A stretch of 64,000 nt of DNA from Roseiarcus sp963829505 (GTDB taxonomy: Bacteria > Pseudomonadota > Alphaproteobacteria > Rhizobiales > Beijerinckiaceae): contig CAWHIL010000003.1 of the NCBI GenBank assembly GCA_963829505.1, positions 868,001 through 932,000 of the forward strand, written 5' to 3'. Within the stretch, counting starts at the first letter, position 1, and each line of letters starts with the position of its first letter. Below, piece by piece: positions 51,599 to 60,352 of the stretch. Made by a program: the position numbers and the translations under genes. The notes beneath the pieces were generated by a model. That model had not been told where the DNA came from and searched no databases. It worked only from the letters and a program-made list of their open reading frames with translations.

Positions 51599-52852
51599 TT
51601 ACCTCTTCGACGCGTCAGGCCTGTTTCGCCCGTAGCGCTCGTGGCTCGACACCCAGTCGCCGGCGAGCACCGCGCAGGAGAGCGAGATGTCGCCGGCGAG
51701 CGCGACCGCGGCGCAGATCTCCGCGAGCTTGTCCGCCTTGCCGGCGCCGACGCAGCCGAGCATCGCGAGGCATTCGCGCTGCGTGGCTAGCCCCGTGCCG
51801 CCGCCGACCGTCGCCACGATCAGCGCGGGCAGGGTGATCGACCAGTAGTAGTCGCCGTTGTCGAGGAGTTGCGCATAGACGATCGCGGCGTGCGACTCGG
51901 CGACGTTGGCCGCATCCTGGCCAAGCGCGATGAAGAGCGCGGCGAGCGCGTTCGCCGCGTGCGCGCCGTTGTTGGCCGAACCTGCGAGAAACGCGCCCGA
52001 CTGCGAGATCTGCCGGGCGTAGAAGAGGTCGCGCGTGTCGACCCGCATGATGTGCTTCAGCGCGTCGCGCGAAAGGACCGCCTCGGCGACGACACGACGT
52101 CCGCGCGTCTCGATCACGTTCATCTGCGAATGCTTCTTGTCGGTGTCGGTGTTGCCCGAGAGGATGTAGCGCGCCCCGCCCGGATGGTTGGCCGCGATCC
52201 ATTCGCAGGCGGCGAAGGTGGCCTTGCCGGACATGTTCTGGCCCGCGGCGTCACCGGTCGCGTAGTTGAATCTGAGGTGCAGGAGCGGCCCGACTGCGAA
52301 CGGCCGGATGGCGGCGAGCCTGCCGGATCGGGTCGTTGCCTCGGCGGCCGCCTTGATCGCCTCGAAATTGGCCTCGACCCATTCGCCAAACGATCGCGCC
52401 TCGAGCGCGTCGTCGAAGATGAAGGCGGGCGAGCGCTGCATGGCTCTCGCGACGACCGTCGCCTTGGCGCCGCCGCATTCGCTCAGCAGCCGCATGCCGC
52501 GATTGTAGCTCGCCACCAGCGTGCCCTCTGTCGTCGCCATGGGCACATAGAAAGCGCCTTTGGCGTGCTCGCCCTCGATCAGGAGCGGCCCGGCGAGGCC
52601 AATCGGCACCTGCGCCGCGCCGATGAAATTCTCGATGTTGCCGGGCAGGGCGCCCGGATCGAAGGAATGGCGCCCGACATGGTCGAGCCGCGCGCCGGTC
52701 TCAGCCTCGACGAAGGCGCGCCGGGCGGCCGCGGCCTCGAGGGTGTAGTCGTTCGCCGGATGGCGCGGAATGTGATGCGCCGGATCGGACGGGGCGTTGG
52801 ACAATGCGGCGTTCCTCGCACGCGGCCGCACGATGAGGCGGCCTAGGCGCAT
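51599..52852 (-). CDS. Hydroxymethylglutaryl-CoA reductase, class I type
   Basis: A 417-residue HMG-CoA reductase catalytic domain without membrane anchor. It has ENFIGAAQVPIGLAGPLLI, the catalytic Glu in ATTEGTLVASYNRG, Lys in SGNTDTDKKHSQMN, Asp region GDAAGQNM, TVGGGTGLATQ, and a C-terminal catalytic His in VSSHERYGRNR, which marks class I rather than class II. ATG 52852 follows GAGGGAGG. It would reduce HMG-CoA to mevalonate with NADPH. Most alphaproteobacteria make isoprenoids by the MEP route, and no other mevalonate gene is in the window, so its role here is unclear. Confidence 0.92.
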   Translation of the reverse strand: MRLGRLIVRPRARNAALSNAPSDPAHHIPRHPANDYTLEAAAARRAFVEAETGARLDHVGRHSFDPGALPGNIENFIGAAQVPIGLAGPLLIEGEHAKGAFYVPMATTEGTLVASYNRGMRLLSECGGAKATVVARAMQRSPAFIFDDALEARSFGEWVEANFEAIKAAAEATTRSGRLAAIRPFAVGPLLHLRFNYATGDAAGQNMSGKATFAACEWIAANHPGGARYILSGNTDTDKKHSQMNVIETRGRRVVAEAVLSRDALKHIMRVDTRDLFYARQISQSGAFLAGSANNGAHAANALAALFIALGQDAANVAESHAAIVYAQLLDNGDYYWSITLPALIVATVGGGTGLATQRECLAMLGCVGAGKADKLAEICAAVALAGDISLSCAVLAGDWVSSHERYGRNRPDASKR

Positions 52853-52926
52853 TGTAGCCTCCCTCGGGAGGCCTGCGCCTGCGGCCGTTCGCCACTGCGA
52901 CGACCGCAACCAGCGAACGGGATCGT

Positions 52927-53520
52927 TCAGGGCGTCGCGGCGCGTCTCCCGGCATCGGCTTCAATCAAGGCGTGGATCGATTTGGTCCAGCCGGCCTTCT
53001 GACAAATCCAGGCGACGAAAAAACCCGAGAACGCGCCGGCGACGCCGCACAACGCGCGGCTCGGTCCTTGAAACATGGGCGTGTAAAACACCCAACCGCA
53101 TGCGCCGCCGAGCGCGATCCCGAGCATCCGACGCGGGACCCGTGCGGGAAAAAAATAATCCGCGCACGGGGCCAACAGCGCAGCGACAGAAACGCTCTCG
53201 AGTGCCGGAGGGTATGCAAAAAACACCAGAAGAAGCACTGATTGAAGCGAAAATAGCATACGCAAGTTGTCATCAAGGAAGCGCAAGAGGTCGGGTTGAA
53301 ACATTTGGAAATGGGGTAGCGCCGACAAGAACTCGGCGAAAAGAACCGCCCAGCCGCCGATCAGAGGTCCGAGACCCAACGTCGCCGCCGCGATTTTCAG
53401 CTTCTTGCGAAACTCGGACCGGGAACCAACGGGAGCGCCCGGATCGCCCAGCTCGTCTCCCATATGCGCTTTCGTGACCGTCACAGGCTCCAGGATAAAC
53501 GAACCGAACTCGTTCGTCAT
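52927..53520 (-). CDS. Hypothetical membrane protein
   Basis: A 197-residue protein with a charged N-terminus (1-50) and four hydrophobic segments (about 47-68 AAATLGLGPLIGGWAVLFAEF, 92-115, 135-150, 160-180). No conserved motif is recognised. Base composition is slightly more AT-rich than its neighbours, and AT-rich DNA with ATATATTATGG lies just upstream. I used ATG 53520 (MTNEFGSF); ATG 53463 is an alternative. It is downstream of carbonic anhydrase but 300 bp away. Confidence 0.6.
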   Translation of the reverse strand: MTNEFGSFILEPVTVTKAHMGDELGDPGAPVGSRSEFRKKLKIAAATLGLGPLIGGWAVLFAEFLSALPHFQMFQPDLLRFLDDNLRMLFSLQSVLLLVFFAYPPALESVSVAALLAPCADYFFPARVPRRMLGIALGGACGWVFYTPMFQGPSRALCGVAGAFSGFFVAWICQKAGWTKSIHALIEADAGRRAATP

Positions 53521-53823
53521 GCTCCCGGGCGGGAGCAAGTTTCGAGCGTGATACGCTTCTCGTCCGCTATCGCCAAACATCTCGGAAGGAGGCGCACGGG
53601 CGATGGCGGAAGCGCTTTAGGCCAATCCGTCGCCTACTGGGGTCACGATTCGCATAAGATATATTATGGAACAAACATCGGACCCGCATTGGAAACAGGG
53701 GGATCGCCGGAGGATTTGCAACGTTGAATGAGCCGGCGGAGTGGTCGACGGGGGCGGTCGCGGCCACGCTCGCCGCGATAACCGATCCGCCGAGGCTCGC
53801 CGGCAACGCAAAGTAACGCAAAG
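53521..53823. other. Intergenic region between membrane protein and carbonic anhydrase
   Basis: No supported gene. The section 53640-53680 is notably AT-rich for this genome and probably carries the promoter of the leftward membrane-protein gene. Confidence 0.4.
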
Positions 53824-54408
53824 TCAGGCCGCCGCCTTGCCGGCCGCGGTCGCCTGCTTGACCTCGTTCAGCCGCCCCGTTTGGACGTCGTAGATGTAGC
53901 CGTAGATCGGAATGGTCTTCGGCACCAGCGGATGCGCGCGAATGCGCCGGACGTCCTGCTCGACGCTCTTCGCCTGGTCCTTGATCGTGTGCCACTTGAT
54001 GAAATGGCCGGCCGCGTGGCCGCCGTGGTGGTGCGGGTTGGACCATGTCTTGCCGTCGAACGACGCTGTCTTGAGGTCGTCGTCGAGCAATTCGGCGATG
54101 ATCTCGTCGGTGAAGAGCTCCATGCCGCAATTCGTATGGTGGATGACGAACCATTCCTCGGTGCCGAGAAGCTTGTGCGAGATCACCAGCGAGCGGATCG
54201 CGTCGTCGGTCGCCCGGCCGCCGGCGTTGCGGATCACATGGGCGTCGCCTTCGGCGAGGCCCGCGTATTTGGCCGGATCGAGGCGGGCGTCCATGCAGGT
54301 CAGGACGGCGAACTTGCGCCCCGGCGGCAATGGCAGCTTGGCCTTGTCGCCAAAGCTCTTGGCATAGGATTCGTTGGCTTCGGTGACCTCGTTGACGACT
54401 TTCGACAT
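53824..54408 (-). CDS. can: Beta-class carbonic anhydrase
   Basis: A 194-residue zinc enzyme converting CO2 and bicarbonate. Zinc ligands lie in LTCMDARLDP (Cys plus the Asp/Arg dyad) and HHTNCGM (His and Cys). NAGGRATDDAIRSL is the usual substrate helix. The length and the insert HHHGGHAAGH place it in the compact actinobacterial/alphaproteobacterial subgroup. Monocistronic, with a 138-bp space to the next gene. Confidence 0.94.
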   Translation of the reverse strand: MSKVVNEVTEANESYAKSFGDKAKLPLPPGRKFAVLTCMDARLDPAKYAGLAEGDAHVIRNAGGRATDDAIRSLVISHKLLGTEEWFVIHHTNCGMELFTDEIIAELLDDDLKTASFDGKTWSNPHHHGGHAAGHFIKWHTIKDQAKSVEQDVRRIRAHPLVPKTIPIYGYIYDVQTGRLNEVKQATAAGKAAA

Positions 54409-54546
54409 GGCAGATCGTTCCCACGGGCGGGGTTGCCCGAGAGGAACATTACATAAAGACTATAATCATACTAGACTGTCGAGATTCGCAGGTGATCGAG
54501 GAGTAGGACGGCCCTGCCCTCCCGAGAAATTGGGCAGGCTGCCTCC

Positions 54547-55776
54547 CTACGCTCCCAGCAGCTCCGCCAGCGTCAGCGCCACGACTACCGTCGCCTTGTA
54601 GAGATCGGCGAGCGGCAGGCGCTCGTCGGCGCGGTGAGCGTTGGCCTCCTCGATCGTATGCGGGCCCGCGCCGTAGAGGACGATCGGCACGCCGGCCTTC
54701 GCATAGTGGCGCGCGTCGGTGTAGAGCGGCACGCCGGAGGCCGCGACCGTCTCGCCCATGATCGCCGTCGCGTGCCGGCAGAGCGCCTCCGTCAGCCGGT
54801 CGCCGGCCGGCGTCGGCGTCAGGGGCTCGGCGAGCAGGATGCGCCGGACCGTGACCCTCGCCTCGGGGTGCAGCGCGCCCGCGCGGGCGATCACCGCCCG
54901 CAATTCCGCTTCCGCCTCGGCCGGGTTCTCCTCGGGAACCATGCGCCGGTCGAGCCGGAAGACGATCCGGTCGGGCACGACGTTGGTGTTGACGCCCCCC
55001 GATATCAGCCCGACCGTCATCTGCGGCGAGCCGATGCCGGGAACTTTCGAGACGCGCGCCGACAAGCCGCCGCGCCAGCCGTAGAGGGCGGTCAGGAGCG
55101 CGTTCGCCGCCTCCAGCGCGTCGACGCCGGTGAAGGGCCGGGCGGCGTGGGCGGAGCGTCCCAGAACCTCGACTTCGAGATGCAGGCAGCCGTTGTGGGC
55201 AGAAACGACCGCGTAGGAGAAGCCGGCGCCGATGGCGAGATCGGGCTTCGTCAGGCCTTGCTCCAGGAGCCAGCGCGGCCCGATCTCGCCGCCCGCCTCC
55301 TCGTCGTAGGTGACGTGCAGTTCGACCGTCCCGTTGAGCTTCGCGCCGCTCTTTTCGAGCGCCAGCATGGCGAAGGCGTAGGTCGCGATGTCCGACTTGG
55401 AGACCGCCGCGCCGCGCCCGACCATCCAGCCGTCGACGATCTCGGCGCCGTAGGGGTCATGCGTCCAGCCCGTCCCCGGCGGCACGACGTCGCCGTGGGC
55501 GTTGAGCGCAATCGTCGGCCCGCCGGTGCCGAAGGTCTTGCGCACGATGAGGTTGGTCGCGCTGACCATGCCGTTCGCCTTGACGAGCGCGTCGGGGACC
55601 TTGTGGCGCTCGACGGCGAAGCCGAGGCCTTCCAGGAGCTTCGCCGCCGCCTCGGCCGCCTGGTCGCAGTCGCCGGGCGGATTGTCGGACGGGACCTTCA
55701 CGATCTCGGCGAGGAAGCGCGTCTCGGCTTCGCGGCTGGCGTGGAGAAAGGCGTGAATGGCGGTTTCAGCGGACAT
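54547..55776 (-). CDS. M20 family peptidase (ArgE/DapE type)
   Basis: A 409-residue zinc-dependent deacylase or peptidase. ALNAHGDVVPPG carries the first metal His and Asp, HVTYDEEAGGEIGPRWL the catalytic Glu pair, and GRSAHAARPFTGVDA the dimerisation-domain His. The final ligand region is PHTIEEANAHRADERLPL. ATG 55776 is preceded by GAGGAA. Relatives are listed as acetylornithine deacetylase or succinyl-diaminopimelate desuccinylase. Sequence alone does not choose, and true biosynthetic genes are usually closer matches elsewhere. Confidence 0.9.
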   Translation of the reverse strand: MSAETAIHAFLHASREAETRFLAEIVKVPSDNPPGDCDQAAEAAAKLLEGLGFAVERHKVPDALVKANGMVSATNLIVRKTFGTGGPTIALNAHGDVVPPGTGWTHDPYGAEIVDGWMVGRGAAVSKSDIATYAFAMLALEKSGAKLNGTVELHVTYDEEAGGEIGPRWLLEQGLTKPDLAIGAGFSYAVVSAHNGCLHLEVEVLGRSAHAARPFTGVDALEAANALLTALYGWRGGLSARVSKVPGIGSPQMTVGLISGGVNTNVVPDRIVFRLDRRMVPEENPAEAEAELRAVIARAGALHPEARVTVRRILLAEPLTPTPAGDRLTEALCRHATAIMGETVAASGVPLYTDARHYAKAGVPIVLYGAGPHTIEEANAHRADERLPLADLYKATVVVALTLAELLGA

Positions 55777-55794
55777 TGATGGTTCCTCTACCAG

Positions 55795-55882
55795 CCGTCA
55801 TTGCGAGGAGCGCAAGCGACGAAGCAATCCAGAGCGTCGGCCGCAGCCTCTGGATTGCTTCGCCTGCGGCTCGCAATGACGG
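55795..55882. repeat. REP-like palindromic repeat, family A (second copy)
   Basis: Arms CCGTCATTGCGAG (55795-55807) and CTCGCAATGACGG (55870-55882), with inner GAAGCAATCCAGAG / CTCTGGATTGCTTC, match the copy at 17030-17120. It separates the M20 peptidase gene from the metallo-hydrolase gene on the same strand. Confidence 0.8.
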
Positions 55883-55888
55883 GGGGAA

Positions 55889-56692
55889 TCACGTTTCGAA
55901 TCCCTCGATCCGCATGCCGTCATAGGCCGGGACGACGTTGTCGGGCAGGCGCGCTTTGAGCGCGGCGTAGTCGAGGTCGGTGTGCAGATTGGTCAGGATC
56001 GCCCGCTTCGGGCGCATGGTCTCGATCTCGCGAAGCGCGTCGTCGAGGCTGAAATGCGACGGGTGGGGGCGATGGCGGAGCGCATCGACGATCCACACGT
56101 CGAGCCCCTTGAGCAGCGGCCGGCTGGCGTCGGGAATGCGTTTGACGTCAGGCGTATAGGCGAGCTTCCCGATGCGGAACCCGAGCGCGTTGATCTCGCC
56201 GTGGTTGAGGTCGAACGGCGTCGCCTCGATCGCCCCGCCGGGGCCGGCGATCGTGCAAGGGCTTTCCGACCTCAGCCTGAGGTCGTTCGCCATCGGAGGA
56301 TAGGAACTCCCCGGGGGCGTCTGAAACACATAGGAGAAAGCATCCCGCACCCGGAGCGCCGTCGGCTCGTCCATGTGGATGTCGATGCGCGCGCCGCCCA
56401 TGAGGTAGAGCGGCCTCAGGTCGTCGATGCCGTGGATATGGTCGGCGTGGGGATGCGTCAGGAGTATGCCGTCGAGGCGCCGTACGTCCGCGCCGATCAG
56501 TTGCTCGCGAATGTCCGGCCCGACGTCGATAAGGACGGTGGTAGCGCCCTCCGGCCCGGCGCGTTCCAGGAGCAGCGCGCAGCGCCGGCGGCGGTTCTTC
56601 GGCTCGGCCGGGTCGCAGGCGCCCCAGCCCTGCCCGACCCTCGGGACGCCGGCCGAGGAGGCGCAGCCGAGTATGGTCGCGACGAGGGTCAC
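55889..56692 (-). CDS. Metallo-beta-lactamase fold hydrolase (PhnP-like)
   Basis: A 267-residue hydrolase. The motif THPHADHIHG is the HxHxDH zinc site, with further ligands in FDLNHGEINALG and TNLHTDLDY. N-terminal ILGCASSAGVPR and DPAEPKNRRRRCALLLE match the PhnP/RNase Z-like phosphodiesterase group that follows tatD in Hyphomicrobiales. The start is GTG 56692. A family B repeat separates it from tatD. Confidence 0.92.
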   Translation of the reverse strand: MTLVATILGCASSAGVPRVGQGWGACDPAEPKNRRRRCALLLERAGPEGATTVLIDVGPDIREQLIGADVRRLDGILLTHPHADHIHGIDDLRPLYLMGGARIDIHMDEPTALRVRDAFSYVFQTPPGSSYPPMANDLRLRSESPCTIAGPGGAIEATPFDLNHGEINALGFRIGKLAYTPDVKRIPDASRPLLKGLDVWIVDALRHRPHPSHFSLDDALREIETMRPKRAILTNLHTDLDYAALKARLPDNVVPAYDGMRIEGFET

Positions 56693-56702
56693 AAGCGCAA
56701 AC

Positions 56703-56805
56703 CTCGTCCTGAGGAGCGGCGCCGAAGGCGACGCGTCTCGAAGGACGTTCGCGTCCGCTGGAACGTCCTTCGAGACGCCCGCTTTGCGAGCTCCTCAGGA
56801 CGAGG
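56703..56805. repeat. REP-like palindromic repeat, family B (second copy)
   Basis: CCTCGTCCTGAGGAGC ... GCTCCTCAGGACGAGG, with inner CTCGAAGGACGTTC / GAACGTCCTTCGAG. It is the same design as 29554-29659. It lies inside what is usually a compact tatD-metallohydrolase junction. Confidence 0.8.
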
Positions 56806-56826
56806 TCGGTGCAAGGAAGCCTGAAC

Positions 56827-57618
56827 TCACGCCCGCGGCTCCGCGCCAATGCGGGAGAAGAAGCGCAGCGCATTGGCCCGCGTCGCGTCGGCGAGCGCCT
56901 CCGGCGCCATGCCGCGCGCCTCGGCGACCGTCGCGGCGGTCGAGGCGACGAACGCAGGCTCGTTGCGCTTGCCGCGATGGGGCACGGGCGCGAGATAGGG
57001 CGCGTCGGTCTCGATCAGGATGCGCTCGAGCGGCGCGTCGCGGGCGACGGCGCGCAGTTCTTCGGCCTTCTTGAAGGTGACGACGCCCGAGAAGGACAGG
57101 AAAAGCCCGAGATCGAGGGCGGCGTCCGCCAGCGCCCGGGATCCAGTGAAGCAATGCAGGACCGCCGCGAAGGCCCCCTGCCCCATCTCATGCCTCAGGA
57201 TCGCGACGGTGTCCGCCTCGGCGTCGCGCGTATGGATGACGAGCGGCAGGCCAAGCTCGCGGGCAAGGCCGATCTGGGCGCGGAAGGCCGCCTTGGCGGT
57301 CTCCGGCGGGGCGAAATTATAGTGGTAGTCGAGCCCGGCCTCGCCGACCCCGACGCATTTGCGATGCGCCGCGAGCCGCCTGAGGACGCTGATATCGGTC
57401 GCGGCGGGATGCGCGGCTTCGTGCGGGTGCGCGCCCGCGGTGAAATAGACGTCGTCGTAGGTCTCGGCGATCTCGACCGCCCGGGCCGCCGTGTCGGCGC
57501 GCGTGCCGATGGTGACCATCCGCTCGACGCCCGCCGCGCGGGCGCGCCCGACGACCGCGTCGAGTTCGTCGGCGAAGTCGGGAAAGTCGAGATGGCAGTG
57601 ACTGTCGATCAGCCTCAC
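56827..57618 (-). CDS. tatD: TatD family hydrolase
   Basis: A 263-residue metal-dependent nuclease-like hydrolase. It has DSHCHLDFPDF, GEAGLDYHY, VIHTRDAEAD, LHCFTGS and ETDAPYLAPVPHRGKRN, i.e. all TIM-barrel metal ligands. GTG 57618 overlaps the metG stop (GTGA). TatD proteins have 3'-5' exonuclease activity and roles in DNA repair or quality control. Second in the metG-tatD-MBL series. Confidence 0.95.
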   Translation of the reverse strand: MRLIDSHCHLDFPDFADELDAVVGRARAAGVERMVTIGTRADTAARAVEIAETYDDVYFTAGAHPHEAAHPAATDISVLRRLAAHRKCVGVGEAGLDYHYNFAPPETAKAAFRAQIGLARELGLPLVIHTRDAEADTVAILRHEMGQGAFAAVLHCFTGSRALADAALDLGLFLSFSGVVTFKKAEELRAVARDAPLERILIETDAPYLAPVPHRGKRNEPAFVASTAATVAEARGMAPEALADATRANALRFFSRIGAEPRA

Positions 57619-59195
57619 CGCGCCGCCGCCTCCGGCTCGACATAGCGAGGGAAGACCGGCGCGGGAGGCGGCAGCGCCCTGCCCGCTTCGAGCCGATGCG
57701 GCGCGTCGAGAAGTCCTGCCTTGCCGCCCGTGTCGAGCGCCGCGAAGCTTCGCGCGCCCGCCGGCACGGCGAGAAGATCGAGCAGCTTCCCCATCGCGCC
57801 CGGCATGATCGGCTGGAGGAGGATCGCGGCGACCCTCAGCGTCTCGATTGTCACATAGAGGACGCGACGCATCCGGGCGGGATCGGACTTCGCCAGCTTC
57901 CACGGCTCGGCCGCCGCGAAATAGCGGTTGGTCTCGGCGACGATGTCGAACACCGCCGCGACATAGAGGTGGATCTGGAAGACGCCCATGTGCTTGCGCG
58001 CTTCGCCAATGAGCGCATCGGCGCGGACGAGGAGCGCGAGGTCGGCGGGCGCGGGCGTGGCCTGCGTTGGATCTGGCACGGACCCGCCGCAGTTGCGCGC
58101 GATCATGCTGAGCGAGCGCTGCGCCAGATTGCCGATATCGTTGGCGAGGTCGGCGTTGAGCCGCGAGACGATCGCCTCGTGCGAATAGCTGCCGTCCTGG
58201 CCGAACGGCACCTCGCGCAGGAAGAAGTAGCGGACCGGATCGAGGCCGTAAGCCTCGACGAGGCTCGCGGGGCTCACGACGTTGCCGACCGACTTCGACA
58301 TCTTCTCGCCGCGGTTGAACAGGAACCCGTGCACGACGATCTGCTTCGGCACGGGCAGTCCGGCCGACATGAGGAAAGCCGGCCAGTAGACGGCGTGGAA
58401 GCGGGTGATGTCCTTGCCGATCACATGCACGTCGGCCGGCCAGAATTTGGCCCGCGGCGCGTCCGGGTCGGGGAAACCGGTCGCGGTGATGTAATTGGTC
58501 AAGGCGTCGACCCAGACATACATGACGTGCTTCGGATCGCCCGGCACCGGCACGCCCCACGAGAATGCGGTGCGGCTGATCGAAAGGTCGGACAGGCCCC
58601 GCTTCACGAAGGCGACGATCTCGTTCAGGTACTTTTCCGGCGTGACGAAATCGGGGTGCGCCGCGTAGTGGGCAAGCAGCCTGTCGGCATAGGCCGAGAG
58701 GCGGAAGAACCAGCTCTCTTCGTCGACCCACTCGACCGGCGCGCCGGTCGGTGCGAGCTTTGCGCCGTCGGCAGTCGTCGTCAGTTCGCTCTCGTCGAAA
58801 TAGGCCTCGTCGCGCACCGAGTACCAGCCGGAGTATTGCGACAGATAGATGTCGCCGGCGGCCTTCATGCGCTCCCAGATCGCCTGCACCGAGCGATGGT
58901 GGCGCGCTTGCGTGGTGCGCACGACGTCGTCGGCGCGGGCGTTCAGAAGCGCGCCCATCGCTTCGAATTCGGCCGCCACCCGGTCGACGAAATCCTGCGG
59001 CGTCACGCCCTCGCGCGCCGCCGTCTGCTGAACCTTGAGGCCGTATTCGTCCATGCCGGTGACGAAGAAGGTGTCGCGCCCGTCGAGCCGCATGAAGCGC
59101 TGGATGGCGTCGGTGGCGATGCGCTCGTAGGCGTGGCCGATGTGGGGCGCGCCGTTGGCGTAGGGGATCGCGGTCGTGATGGTGAACCGGCTCAT
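57615..59195 (-). CDS. metG: Methionyl-tRNA synthetase
   Basis: A 526-residue class I synthetase. AIPYANGAPHIGHAYE gives the HIGH motif and GEKMSKSVGN the KMSKS loop. The anticodon domain lies from about 370 on, and there is no C-terminal tRNA-binding extension. No zinc-knuckle Cys4 is visible in the connective peptide, as in many alphaproteobacterial forms. ATG 59195. It charges tRNA-Met. Confidence 0.96.
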   Translation of the reverse strand: MSRFTITTAIPYANGAPHIGHAYERIATDAIQRFMRLDGRDTFFVTGMDEYGLKVQQTAAREGVTPQDFVDRVAAEFEAMGALLNARADDVVRTTQARHHRSVQAIWERMKAAGDIYLSQYSGWYSVRDEAYFDESELTTTADGAKLAPTGAPVEWVDEESWFFRLSAYADRLLAHYAAHPDFVTPEKYLNEIVAFVKRGLSDLSISRTAFSWGVPVPGDPKHVMYVWVDALTNYITATGFPDPDAPRAKFWPADVHVIGKDITRFHAVYWPAFLMSAGLPVPKQIVVHGFLFNRGEKMSKSVGNVVSPASLVEAYGLDPVRYFFLREVPFGQDGSYSHEAIVSRLNADLANDIGNLAQRSLSMIARNCGGSVPDPTQATPAPADLALLVRADALIGEARKHMGVFQIHLYVAAVFDIVAETNRYFAAAEPWKLAKSDPARMRRVLYVTIETLRVAAILLQPIMPGAMGKLLDLLAVPAGARSFAALDTGGKAGLLDAPHRLEAGRALPPPAPVFPRYVEPEAAAR

Positions 59196-59318
59196 GGCCG
59201 GATCGTCCTAGAGGATTTTGGCGGGGATGGGAACGGAGCCAAGCGCGACGACGCCGTTCCGATATACTGGTTTCGCCGGGCCACAGGCCGGCGGGCGAAA
59301 CGGGATGGAGACGAGACC

Positions 59319-59714
59319 ATGAAGAGACGCTCTTTTTCGATTGCGCTTTCGGTTGCGCTCGTTCTCGCCGCCTTGCCGGCGACGGTCGATGCGAGGGGAG
59401 GCGGCGGCGGAAACGCGGCGTCGCGAACCTGCGCGGTCGATCTCAAGTCCCTGTGCGCCGGCATCACGCCCGGCGGAGGGCGCGTCCGCGCCTGCATGAT
59501 GTCGCACATGGACAGCCTGTCGACAGCCTGTTCGGTGAAGCTCTCGCGGGCCGCCTATGTCGCGAAGGAGTGCGGTACGGACGTCCAGCGGTTCTGCGGC
59601 GGGGTGAAGACGGGCGCCAACCGGATCTCGGCCTGCATGCGGCCGCACCTTGGCGAGGTCAGCGTCTCGTGCAAGCGCGCCCTGGCGTTCATCGCCGCCC
59701 CCGGCAACAGGTAG
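59319..59714 (+). CDS. Secreted cysteine-rich repeat protein
   Basis: A 131-residue protein. ATG 59319 has GGAG eight bases upstream. It has a signal peptide of about 24 residues (IALSVALVLAALPATVDA), then a Gly-rich spacer. Two Cys-rich repeats follow: LCAGITPGGGRVRACMMSH and FCGGVKTGANRISACMRPH, each with C-x(n)-C...RxxACM. This matches the bacterial version of the cysteine-rich repeat family (GLG1-like). Function unknown, location periplasmic or outside. It is inserted in opposite orientation between metG and holB. Confidence 0.85.
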   Translation: MKRRSFSIALSVALVLAALPATVDARGGGGGNAASRTCAVDLKSLCAGITPGGGRVRACMMSHMDSLSTACSVKLSRAAYVAKECGTDVQRFCGGVKTGANRISACMRPHLGEVSVSCKRALAFIAAPGNR

Positions 59715-59798
59715 GCCAGCTTGCGCCCCTTTCAAATCGAGCGCCGGGGAAGACAGCGCCGACAGCGAGAAGGGGCCGCTCCGCATCTCGCGGCGCCA

Positions 59799-59847
59799 TG
59801 GATTGCTTCGTTCCCCCGGATCAAGTCCGGGCTCCTCGCAATGACGG
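59799..59847. repeat. REP-like repeat, family A, half copy
   Basis: TGGATTGCTTCG, an internal hairpin CCCGGA-TCAAG-TCCGGG (59814-59831 region), then CTCGCAATGACGG. It corresponds to the right half of the family A element with a different internal loop. Confidence 0.7.
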
Positions 59848-59852
59848 TTCCT

Positions 59853-60260
59853 TCAGCACTTGTGGAAGTAGCGATAGATGTCGGGCGCACGCATCCATTT
59901 GAAGTCGGGCGTGAGACCGCCGCGCGCGTTGATCCAGTCGCGAATGCCCTGATTGTAGGCGGCCCAGAGGATCGCGGTCGACTCGGGGAACCGGGCCGTG
60001 TGGAAGCCGAACGAGGCTTGCGGGGTGACGCAGATGCGGTCGTTGGGAATGTGGCCGAGCAGGACCGTGCAGGCCGACTGACAGGGCCCGACGATGCGGA
60101 CGTTGACGCCGCGCGCGGCGAGTTCCGCCCAATGCGCGTCATATTCGGGAACGACGCCGCCGTGGTTGTCGGAAACGTCGATCGTCTCGGCGCGCGCCGG
60201 AACGGCCGCGCAGGCTGTCCACGCGACAGCGGCGGCAAGAGCGATCGCGACATGGCGCAT
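59853..60260 (-). CDS. Secreted ClpP/crotonase-fold-like protein
   Basis: A 135-residue protein with a signal peptide (ALAAAVAWTACAAVPARA). RIVGPCQSACTVLLGHIPNDRICVTPQASFGFHTA resembles the short periplasmic proteins with a ClpP-like fold, in which SACT holds the candidate Ser nucleophile and FGFH the candidate His. A third acidic residue is not obvious, and the protein is shorter than typical members. Two Cys in the CQSAC loop and one at position 135 could form disulfides. Enzymatic activity is unproven. Confidence 0.8.
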   Translation of the reverse strand: MRHVAIALAAAVAWTACAAVPARAETIDVSDNHGGVVPEYDAHWAELAARGVNVRIVGPCQSACTVLLGHIPNDRICVTPQASFGFHTARFPESTAILWAAYNQGIRDWINARGGLTPDFKWMRAPDIYRYFHKC

Positions 60261-60352
60261 GCGTTCCCCCTGGCGATTGGCGAAGCGGCGGCGACAGTGA
60301 CACGCATGCGACGCGACGTAAACGGCTGTTAGCGGTCGAGCGGTCCGATCGC

